Positions 56,216 to 64,000 of a DNA stretch of 64,000 nucleotides are shown here, one piece after another; the stretch's first letter is position 1; each line of letters opens with the position of its first letter. The DNA lies in contig BGKB01000172.1 in assembly GCA_003116975.1 (NCBI GenBank), positions 91,874 through 155,873 of the forward strand. Reading direction: 5' to 3'. The DNA comes from Aurantiochytrium sp. KH105. Taxonomy: Eukaryota > Sar > Bigyra > Thraustochytrida > Thraustochytriidae. Made by a program: the position numbers and the translations under genes. A model generated the notes under the pieces. That model did not search any database and was not told the origin of the DNA. It saw only the letters and a program-made list of their open reading frames with translations.

Positions 56216-59200
56216 TTAGTCTACAAATACGTTTGCAAGCGCATGACCACAGCCGCTGCAAGTACGACCACCTTTTTGCTTGCTAGAGCAGTTCACACAA
56301 CGAATCCAAGAATGTGGTCCCATGACGCGCAAGAGCCGCCGCGTCACCTCATTGAGAGGGTCTGAGGCAGGAAAAGCGTCTGCAATGTTGATGAGCACTT
56401 TGAGACCACGCTGCAAGACGCGCCTGCTGTTTCGCTCGTGCTGATAGCAAAGAACGAACAAAGTACCCACAGCACCCTCGCACACGTCACGGGCGGTCGT
56501 CAGCTGTAATCCGTCCGAAGCATCACCGCTCGCGATCTCCTCGCGATCCCCACGTGTTGTTGAAGATGATGGGATGGTGTCCACCAAGGCTTCAAGTGCC
56601 CCAATGGCCACCTCGTGAATATCGTGTGCACCGCACAAATCCTGATAAAAGTTCCCTCCATGCTGCATAAGAATTCGCAAAGCCCAAAGCGCTCTCTGTG
56701 CTACTTGAAGAGCAACCGCGTCAGACCCTGCGGACGCTGCCGCCTGGACAAGCGCAGCAAGGGCCTTGTGTCCACCATGCTTGATAAGGTCTCGGCGCTT
56801 GGATTCGTGAGGCGAAGCTGCTTCAGCAGCAATTTGCTCGCAGGCCAGAACTTGCACACTCGAAATCCCTTGAAGCAAGTTCGTCTGCCCCTCGTACTGC
56901 TCCTCTCCTCGCAGTAGATCCACGAGCCCTTGAATGCCAAAACGCTCGCGCCGCGCCTCCAGCTCCTCGGCGCGGGACATATCAGCCATGACTTCCAAAA
57001 TGCGGCTCGCGTGCCTCGCCGTCTCCACACAGTCGCTTGCGCATAGACCTGTCACGATCTCAACGCCACCGTGACGCAAGATGACCGTCTTGTGCACATC
57101 GTGCACAGCGAGATTCGTCAGCGCGAAGGCGGCAGTGCGCTGGGCGCCGCCTCTTGGGCCGCCGCAAATTCGCAGCAAGTGTGGAATTGCACCCAACAAG
57201 CCTGCCTGCATTGCCACAGCGTCATTGTACGCGGCTGTTCCAAGCGCACGTGCCACGTTCTCGTGCACCTTGCTCGGCTGCGATGCATCGGCCAAAAGAT
57301 TCACACACGTTCGTGCAGCCTTGGTGTAGAGTCCAAAGCGTCGGCGGTTGCCTTCGTGATAGAACAGCGCGTTCGCCAAGGTCCCGCTCGCGCCGGCGCG
57401 GACGTGCTCGTGAGCGTCATTACAGAGACGAATGAGCTGCGGGAGCAGACGACCCACACGGTTTTGGTTACTTGCGTTCCACGCAAGATTGGCGAGCGCT
57501 GCAAGCGCTGCACCCCGAACTCTTGTCTCTGGCGACTCGCACATCGTGAACAGGCTTTCCACAGCGCCATCTGAGCCCATCTGAGCTCGCATCGCGTCGT
57601 CTTGTGCAAGATTAGCAATGATCGAGGCTGTTGCGGCCTGAACCTCCGTGCTCGGAGAAAGCATAAGATTCAGCAGTGGCCCCACACCAAATGCTGCAAT
57701 CTTTTTACGAGCCTCGCGGGACACGGAGAAGTCGCTCAAATCGCGTGTTGCGTTTGTAAGAGCTTCCACCACATTAGCTTGGACACGATCAGCAACATCG
57801 CCGTCGGCAACGGCTACTGCCGGAAGCGCGCAGAGATTAACCAAAATGGAAAGGCCATCTTCTTCGCTGAGCTGTTCTGAAGCTCGCTGGTTCAATGACG
57901 TTGCGTTCACCAATACCAGTGTTGCACTTTCCAAGAGATCCACATTTGTCGAGTGACTGCAAATGTGAAGCATCGGGCGCACCCCCTTGACTTGCGCAAA
58001 TTTGGCCTGGTTTTCCTCGTGCTCATACAACAAGTTGCAGATCGTGCTCAACGCATAGCGCCGCGTTTCGACCGCCTCAAATGACTCCTGTACGTTTGCT
58101 CCCGTTTCGCACAAGTCTCCAGGTGCAAACCCTGTGATTCTGTCTCTTTGCTTTCTTGGCGAGCTTTCATTGTTGTTGCGATCGAGGCCGTTCTCGTTAT
58201 CACCACTGTCCTCGGGAACATCGGCTTCGCTGTCTCTGGGAAGACTCCATCCCGCCGTGACAAGCCGAAGCAAAGTTGGCAGTGCGTGTCCGATGCGCTC
58301 TCGATTTTCCTCTTCAAGAGCAAGCAGGGCAAGCGTGCTTGTGGCCTTTTCTACCATGGCTGCGTCAGGGTTTTCGAGATGTTCGATAAAGGCCTCCACG
58401 CCAGATGTTTTGCCAAGGAGTCCGTCCCCAATGCGTCTCTGATTGGGCAAATTCATGCCGCAGTCTGCCTCTGCGACAGCGGTAGGAACGATTTCAATCA
58501 CACGACCACCTTTTGCAAGACGCACAGTCGTACCCTGAACCGGAAGTTGTATTCCAACGTCTTCTGGTGCGCTTGAAATACATTCACCTTGGTCCTGACC
58601 TGCCTCCTGCTCACCCCGCCGATGCTGCTGATGCTGCTGATCGAGTCGTTCACGGTTCCAGCGTAATGTCGCGACGACGGAAATACCGCGAACCCAACTG
58701 GCCCATGAATCTGTCGCAAGTCTGCTGAGTGCTCGCACGTCAACATGGCCATCCCAGGCCGCGGCGCTGAGTGCGCTGAGCGCGAGGCGCGTAATTTGAG
58801 GTCTCTGAGATCCCAGCAGCGCGTGCAAAACCTCGATGCCTGCATTTGCAGCGAGCCGCTCGTTGTGATGACGCGAGGTCCCGGCGAGACGCCCCACTGT
58901 CTCCGTAAAGAATAGGAAACATGCGTCAAGGTTCGTGCCAAGTGTTCGCGCGGTCTCGTCTCGCTTCCACGTTTCCCAACGAAGCCAGCGCAGCTCTTGA
59001 GCATGTGACGCAGCCGCTCGGGCCGCCTCTTGCTCAGCAAAAACCAGAGCGTCCTGAAGCATCGAGACCTCATTCTTGAGCGAATTCACCCAATTGTCCA
59101 GACGAGCCGCATGCTGCGTCATTGCTTCAAGCTCCTGCCGAAGTTGGTCCTTTTCAGCCGCGAGCCGGCGCTCCTCGCGTGCTCGTTCTTCCTGGAAGAT

Positions 59201-62200
59201 ACGCATTTGTTCTCGCAGCTCGTAAATGTCTGCTTGCAGCGTCGCTATCCAGTGACGATTCGTTGTCAACGTTTCCTCGAGCTGGGCCACCTTTTCCTCA
59301 AGATGCACGCGCATGGCGAGGTAGTCCTCCTCGGTCATCTTGAGTTGCTCGATGGCAATGCGCTCAATCTCATCGTTTCGTCGCTTTTGCTCATCAAGCT
59401 CTGCGTGCAAGATGTCAATACTTTTCTCCGAAGTCCTGGCCAGCGTTTCGAGTTCTGCCACGTACGCGGATTCGCGTGCAGCGGATCTCTTTTCGAGGGC
59501 GCAAAGACGTCCGTGCAACGTGTCGTAGCGCTTTTGTGACTGCATGGCGATTTCTGCATACTGTGCAACCTTGTGTTTTGCCTCTCGCAATGTGAGGTCT
59601 ACTTCCGAGTGCAACCGTGACTTTTCCTGATCAGCGATCCAGCCGCCAGCAAGACCACGAACGATGCGCACATTTTCGGACACCCATGCATCTTCGCGCT
59701 GCCGAGCCAGGTCTCGCAGCGCTTGAAGCTTTTCGATTGCAGCACTTTCAAATGCGGCGCTACGAGACGATGGTTCGCTGACATTCACTTCGTTTACACC
59801 GAAAGGTGTACCCGTAGTATTTTCGTCAAAGCCATCTTCGTCATCCATGCTCTTGTCTTCGTCCTCGCCGTCGTCGCCCGCGGCCACCAGCCTTCGTAGC
59901 GCCGCACGCTCTGCAACAGCCTCGCGTGCTGCACGGAGTCTAAAGCAGTCGTCTTGCAGATGTCGAGCCCGTTCTGCAAGGTTCTGGTCAACAAGGGCCA
60001 TTTCATTCGCCCATTGCTCCATTGCCCATGCGAGACCCTTTGAAACCTCTTTTTCCAAAAAGAGAAGGTGATTCTGGGCCACAGAGACGTCGAGCTCGTT
60101 TTCAGCAAGATTGATTTGCGCTTTGGCGAATTCGAGACGTGCACGAAGAACTTCTTGATGCTCGACGTTGCGCAAAAGTGCCTGCGCATTTTTTTCGGCC
60201 TCAGTGTCGAGCTTTGATTTGACTTCTGCCATTGCATCGAGAATCTCACGCTGCTGCTTACTTCGGGCACTCAAGAGTGAGACCTCCTCCTCCCAAAAGC
60301 TTAGACGTGCCTTTTCGCGAGCCGCGACTGCGGCACATGTTGCCACAAGCTTACTTTTGGCTTGCTGTTCTGCTTCCCACATGTGCGCATCCTCAATGAG
60401 GGCTTCGAGCTCCACCTCAGCAGCTTCGAAATCCTGCTTGGCTTGTAAAGCGCGTTCGTGATCTGCCTTTGCCTCCTCCTTAGCGCGCAAAAGAGGATTC
60501 AGACCCGCCTTGTGCTCTGATACTTTTGCAGTCAGCATCTCCATCTTGCTCACAAGTCCTTGCTTGAGGTTTTCATCTTCGGTGGATCCGATTTCTCGCT
60601 GCAACGATGCCTGTTCTTCTTCGAGTGCCTTGACTCGAGCGGCATGCTTCTCAAAGGCTGCGACCTGAAACGAGAACGTTTGCGATCTTTTTTGTTCCAC
60701 GTCCGCTAGCTCTACCTTTTGTTTTTCAAGCTGCGTATAAAGCATACTCCAATCAACTTGACGCCGGTGCCGGGCCGAGTGCACGATTGCGTTGTCCTCT
60801 GCAGTTGATGTTCGGAACGCTTCTTGTTCAGCAAAAGTCAGCGTGTGGATATTCCCCTCCGCGCTCTTCTTCTCCTCCTCTTGCTGCTGCTGCTGCTGCT
60901 CCTGTTCAGCCTCGTCGTGAATGTTTTGGTCGTCAACAGGGAATTCATGATTTGCATTGTCCACTGCATCGGCTGATTTCTTCTCCACTTCAACTTTTTC
61001 GTCGTCCGCGGCAAAAATCTCGCTATTTGCAATATGTTTGTCATTTGCAAGGTTGGTTGCATGTTCCGATTCGAGAGCTTCTTCCCCGCAAAGCAATCTC
61101 CAAGGTCGTGCGTCAAGCTTTGTTGTCAGCGAGGCTTTGCTATCTGCAGCGGTAAACTTGATACGTGCAGCCTCAATGGTCGCGTCGAGTCCGCGTATGG
61201 CTTCATCGTGCTGTGTGTGTGCTGCCGCAAGGCGCTCTTCAGCCTTGGCAAGCGCAGCATTGACGCGCTCCTTTTCACTGTGAACCTCTTCTTCCTCGGC
61301 CGTACACAAGTCTTGGAGCTGATCCAGTGAGTGCTCACGCGAAACAGCGGAAGCGTAAATGCGGCGAAGCTCGCTTCGTTGGGCTGCTGAGAAGTACGGC
61401 TCTACGACATCGTGGGAGCTCTCCTGCAGACTTCGGAGATTTCGGATCTCTGGATCCTCTGGCGTTGCCTCCTCTTCTTCAACCTCCGAGGTATGGTCAT
61501 CATCATCTCCTCCACTTTCGCTGCTGGAAGCCGCCTCTGCGTCGTTATCTCCTGCAAAGTCACCATTGCTCGCGGATTTGGAGTTCTCCAGGTTCTGCGA
61601 CTTGACATCTTCTTGGCTTGGAGTTTCCAGTGCCGACTCAGCACTTTCTTCGCCACTTACTTGCGAGCTCATCTCTGACGCCGCTGATGCGGACGCTTCC
61701 GATGACGATGCTTGAGATTCGACCTGCGAATCTGACTTTGCACTTGCGGATTCGTCGTTGGACATGTCAGCTGCGCTCTCACTTTCACCATTCTCTTCTG
61801 CATCGTCCTCGTCGTCGTCTTCCACAGAACTTGGATCTTCTTCTTCGTCTTCTGCTTCTGCTTCTTCTTCTTCTTCTTCTTCTTCTTCGTGATCCTCCTC
61901 ACTGGTAGCTTCGCTGTCTTGCTGTGCATGTACGATACGCTGGATCGCAGCTGAGATCTCTCGAGCGACCACCGCGCGAGCATTCTGCTCAATGCGCGAT
62001 TCCGGCGGGCGAAGAGATAGCTTGCGTACCTCCACGCACATATCACAAAATTGATCTATATCAAAGGGCATCGAGAGATCATCGTCGGCGTCCACTTCCT
62101 TCCAAGCGAGTACAAGATACTCCTTTCTTCGCATGGCTTGCAGCGTATCCGTCGTTTCGAGCAGAAAGGACACCTCCGTCGATGTCAAGATTGCCCGCCA

Positions 62201-63721
62201 AAGAGCAACCAGCTGAATTTCACCTTGATTCCTGTCATCTACGAACTTGAAGAGCTTTTGCGCGTCTGCGCGAAGTCTTGCTTCCTCTGGAGTCTCGATT
62301 GGCCGGCCAAGACGCTCTCGCAGCGCAAGGCTAGCTCGTCGATCAGCCGCCTCGAGACGACCATCCATGCGCCCGATAGCACTACGAGGACGCTTAGGTT
62401 TACCTGAGCGCTGCAGCATGTCATCATAGCGCGTCAAATCTGTCTGTGTGGCCTGAGTCTTTTGCTTGTAGAAATCTTCTTCCACGACTGCCATGCAATA
62501 GGAGAGTGCAACCCAGATGGGAGGCTGGTCACTGCCTCCGGCCCAGCGCACCTCTGCGTGCGCAGATGCTTCGTCCATCGCCGTCACGACAGCCAGCTGA
62601 TAGCAAGCAGACGCTTCGTCCCACGCCTGTACCCGTGATCCAATTCGAATACGCTCCTGGGCTGATTCCTGGCGCTCAGCAGCTTCCCGATGGCGAATGG
62701 GCAAAACGAATTTACGTAGTAGCGATGGCGGAGGGACACCATCGGGCCAAATTTCAGCAAGTTCTTGCATAGTCTCGTCAAAATGCAATTTGGCAAGGGC
62801 GAGCTCTGCCTCGAGCGAGGCAATCGTGTTGGCGTCTTGTTGTCTTGCACGCTCGATCTCGATGCGCATACGCTCCTCAGCCGCGGCAATGTATTCTTCT
62901 AAACCTACAATCGTTGCATCTCGCTCCGCTACGGTTGCCTTTAGCTCCCCGATCTCTTCATCTCGCAGTCGAAGAAGTTCGCGCCATTCGTCGTTCTCGC
63001 GCTTCCGCTCGACCTTTTCCTTGGTCAAGTCTTGCGAGACGTCTTTTAGTTCAGCACGAAGACGGGCGACGAGATCTTGATGAGCATCAAATTCGTCGAT
63101 AGCCTCCTGTACGCTCGTGTTCACCACCGTAGGGACGACGGGCTCGTCACCGAGCCGGAGACGTCGCATACATTGAGCAGCAAGAGCTGGGTCACGCTCA
63201 CGAATGGCGCGAGCAGTTTTCTCGACCATTTCCACGCGTTCCGTCACAAGCTGAGTGGCCACGTCTTCAAGCTGCATCTCTGCACGCCTTGTAGCTTCCT
63301 GGGCTTCACTGCATCGAAGATCTGCAGCCCGAACGGCCTCGCCCAGCTCCTTCTTCGCCTGACGAGATTCGGCTTTCATCTTGCTAATATCCGTCTTCAT
63401 GGCCGTCTCGCGCAGCGCCACCTTTTTCTGGTCCGCAGCATTTTTTTTCTCGCGCTTTTCTAGCCTTGCAATCTGCGCCTCGAGAGCAGCAACGCGTGAG
63501 CCATCTTCGCCGGTGGACTGCCCATTGTTGGCGGGCGCCACGGGAGGGAAATTCCACATTGTCTCTCCTGTGGCATCCTGCACAAAGTAGGAGTACCCGC
63601 TGTCATCCACGGCATGCGACCATCCGATGGGGCATCCTTCTTCAAGTTTGCTGCGAAGATCATCGACGAGAAGCTGCAAGCTTGCGTTTTCCCCGTCGGC
63701 GGTGCCCGTCTCGTCAGCCAT
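56216..63721 (-). CDS. Giant WW/EF-hand/coiled-coil/armadillo protein with C-terminal zinc ribbon
   Basis: The 2501-residue protein is encoded without an intron. A WW domain lies at about residues 32-60 (Trp34, Trp56, WNFPP). A charged coiled coil follows. A small SH3/Tudor-like segment (GSRVQAWDEASACYQ) is near 358-410. An EF-hand-like region with a DADDD segment comes next. A Glu/Ser-rich low-complexity block follows, part of it encoded by CTT units near 61860-61890. A long coiled coil covers about 820-1590. Armadillo-type repeats make up most of residues 1750-2400, with segments such as LLNLMLSPSTEVQAATASIIANLA. The C-terminus has CVNC and CSGC separated by nine residues, a zinc-ribbon pattern (Cys2475, 2478, 2488, 2491). 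It is probably a large scaffold, perhaps cytoskeletal or ciliary. The start codon precedes a Met-Ala-Asp N-terminus. Confidence 0.85.
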   Translation of the reverse strand: MADETGTADGENASLQLLVDDLRSKLEEGCPIGWSHAVDDSGYSYFVQDATGETMWNFPPVAPANNGQSTGEDGSRVAALEAQIARLEKREKKNAADQKKVALRETAMKTDISKMKAESRQAKKELGEAVRAADLRCSEAQEATRRAEMQLEDVATQLVTERVEMVEKTARAIRERDPALAAQCMRRLRLGDEPVVPTVVNTSVQEAIDEFDAHQDLVARLRAELKDVSQDLTKEKVERKRENDEWRELLRLRDEEIGELKATVAERDATIVGLEEYIAAAEERMRIEIERARQQDANTIASLEAELALAKLHFDETMQELAEIWPDGVPPPSLLRKFVLPIRHREAAERQESAQERIRIGSRVQAWDEASACYQLAVVTAMDEASAHAEVRWAGGSDQPPIWVALSYCMAVVEEDFYKQKTQATQTDLTRYDDMLQRSGKPKRPRSAIGRMDGRLEAADRRASLALRERLGRPIETPEEARLRADAQKLFKFVDDRNQGEIQLVALWRAILTSTEVSFLLETTDTLQAMRRKEYLVLAWKEVDADDDLSMPFDIDQFCDMCVEVRKLSLRPPESRIEQNARAVVAREISAAIQRIVHAQQDSEATSEEDHEEEEEEEEEAEAEDEEEDPSSVEDDDEDDAEENGESESAADMSNDESASAKSDSQVESQASSSEASASAASEMSSQVSGEESAESALETPSQEDVKSQNLENSKSASNGDFAGDNDAEAASSSESGGDDDDHTSEVEEEEATPEDPEIRNLRSLQESSHDVVEPYFSAAQRSELRRIYASAVSREHSLDQLQDLCTAEEEEVHSEKERVNAALAKAEERLAAAHTQHDEAIRGLDATIEAARIKFTAADSKASLTTKLDARPWRLLCGEEALESEHATNLANDKHIANSEIFAADDEKVEVEKKSADAVDNANHEFPVDDQNIHDEAEQEQQQQQQEEEKKSAEGNIHTLTFAEQEAFRTSTAEDNAIVHSARHRRQVDWSMLYTQLEKQKVELADVEQKRSQTFSFQVAAFEKHAARVKALEEEQASLQREIGSTEDENLKQGLVSKMEMLTAKVSEHKAGLNPLLRAKEEAKADHERALQAKQDFEAAEVELEALIEDAHMWEAEQQAKSKLVATCAAVAAREKARLSFWEEEVSLLSARSKQQREILDAMAEVKSKLDTEAEKNAQALLRNVEHQEVLRARLEFAKAQINLAENELDVSVAQNHLLFLEKEVSKGLAWAMEQWANEMALVDQNLAERARHLQDDCFRLRAAREAVAERAALRRLVAAGDDGEDEDKSMDDEDGFDENTTGTPFGVNEVNVSEPSSRSAAFESAAIEKLQALRDLARQREDAWVSENVRIVRGLAGGWIADQEKSRLHSEVDLTLREAKHKVAQYAEIAMQSQKRYDTLHGRLCALEKRSAARESAYVAELETLARTSEKSIDILHAELDEQKRRNDEIERIAIEQLKMTEEDYLAMRVHLEEKVAQLEETLTTNRHWIATLQADIYELREQMRIFQEERAREERRLAAEKDQLRQELEAMTQHAARLDNWVNSLKNEVSMLQDALVFAEQEAARAAASHAQELRWLRWETWKRDETARTLGTNLDACFLFFTETVGRLAGTSRHHNERLAANAGIEVLHALLGSQRPQITRLALSALSAAAWDGHVDVRALSRLATDSWASWVRGISVVATLRWNRERLDQQHQQHRRGEQEAGQDQGECISSAPEDVGIQLPVQGTTVRLAKGGRVIEIVPTAVAEADCGMNLPNQRRIGDGLLGKTSGVEAFIEHLENPDAAMVEKATSTLALLALEEENRERIGHALPTLLRLVTAGWSLPRDSEADVPEDSGDNENGLDRNNNESSPRKQRDRITGFAPGDLCETGANVQESFEAVETRRYALSTICNLLYEHEENQAKFAQVKGVRPMLHICSHSTNVDLLESATLVLVNATSLNQRASEQLSEEDGLSILVNLCALPAVAVADGDVADRVQANVVEALTNATRDLSDFSVSREARKKIAAFGVGPLLNLMLSPSTEVQAATASIIANLAQDDAMRAQMGSDGAVESLFTMCESPETRVRGAALAALANLAWNASNQNRVGRLLPQLIRLCNDAHEHVRAGASGTLANALFYHEGNRRRFGLYTKAARTCVNLLADASQPSKVHENVARALGTAAYNDAVAMQAGLLGAIPHLLRICGGPRGGAQRTAAFALTNLAVHDVHKTVILRHGGVEIVTGLCASDCVETARHASRILEVMADMSRAEELEARRERFGIQGLVDLLRGEEQYEGQTNLLQGISSVQVLACEQIAAEAASPHESKRRDLIKHGGHKALAALVQAAASAGSDAVALQVAQRALWALRILMQHGGNFYQDLCGAHDIHEVAIGALEALVDTIPSSSTTRGDREEIASGDASDGLQLTTARDVCEGAVGTLFVLCYQHERNSRRVLQRGLKVLINIADAFPASDPLNEVTRRLLRVMGPHSWIRCVNCSSKQKGGRTCSGCGHALANVFVD

Positions 63722-64000
63722 GTGCTTTCACGCAGGTCTTGATTTGAGCAAGAGCGGGGAAGAGAGCCCGCCCTCGCCCCTGTGAAACGCGCAGCGCGCG
63801 AGGCTGGCCACCGCCGACGCTCTTGATCCCGTCCTCCAGTCTCGCCCTTCGCGGGCCCGAGAGTACCGGCGCCACCTTCGATGGATGACTCTGGAGCAGC
63901 GCAGCTCTTCTTCTTCTTCTTCTTCTTCTTCTTCTTCGCCGCCGCCGCTCTCATGTCACCTAGTTCACAAGAACAGAAAGTACACACCCAAAGTGCGTAC
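63722..64000. other. Upstream flank of the giant scaffold gene
   Basis: Holds its presumed promoter and 5' UTR and a CTT repeat. No further gene is supported to the window edge. Confidence 0.5.
63905..63937. repeat. (CTT)n trinucleotide repeat
   Basis: About eleven CTT units, roughly 185 bases before the giant gene's ATG in its transcription direction. Confidence 0.9.

Noticed and set aside
1..64000. tRNA or rRNA genes
   Set aside because: I looked for T-loop words and conserved rRNA segments by eye on both strands and found none I could fold convincingly; a covariance search would settle this.

Overview
This window looks like nuclear DNA from a GC-rich, compact, intron-poor protist. All sixteen recognisable complete genes can be read as single uninterrupted frames, and the adjacent genes are often convergent with gaps of a few hundred bases. 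The protein families are eukaryotic: exosome, ALG6, phosphoinositide PLC, G-protein alpha, RGS, mitochondrial carrier. A pyruvate kinase with a mitochondrial-type leader suggests a stramenopile, and a thraustochytrid/labyrinthulomycete is my best guess. That assignment is an inference and was not tested by any search.

Layout. The left edge carries the 5' part of a membrane-protein gene on the minus strand. Next come a NIPA-type magnesium transporter (+), exosome subunit RRP42 (-), a mitochondrial carrier (+), a 1819-residue P-loop NTPase with a coiled-coil tail (+), a lipase with a very long disordered N-terminus (-), a small tail-anchored coiled-coil protein (+), ALG6 glucosyltransferase (-), a diacylglycerol-lipase-like enzyme (+) and a phosphoinositide phospholipase C (-). 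A 5.1 kb gene-poor stretch (29.9-35.0 kb) precedes an aldehyde dehydrogenase (+). A 6 kb gene-poor stretch (36.5-42.5 kb) with a minisatellite follows. Then come a secreted membrane protein combining a cupredoxin-like site with a DUF305 domain (+), a divergent G-alpha (-), a pyruvate kinase with an organelle leader (+), a three-repeat protein of unknown function (+), a leucine-rich-repeat protein (-), a double-RGS protein (+), and a 2501-residue WW/EF-hand/coiled-coil/armadillo scaffold (-).

How the genes might work together. PLC makes diacylglycerol and the neighbouring convergent lipase resembles enzymes that consume it. G-alpha, the double-RGS protein and PLC all begin with glycine-2 acylation-type N-termini (MGGGAS, MGCASS, MGACCS), as expected for membrane-anchored signalling proteins. 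The large coiled-coil NTPase, the LRR protein and the WW-ARM giant could be cytoskeletal or ciliary, but nothing in the sequence proves it.

The most interesting single gene is the cupredoxin-DUF305 ectoprotein at 42476-43834. Its Cys-x2-His-x2-Met loop has amicyanin spacing and is joined to a DUF305 His-His motif, suggesting an undescribed copper-binding surface protein. Several intergenic repeats are also notable: an alternating two-type 63-bp minisatellite, a 280-290 bp tandem duplication, an exactly phased 20-bp repeat, and short tandem repeats just upstream of several start codons.
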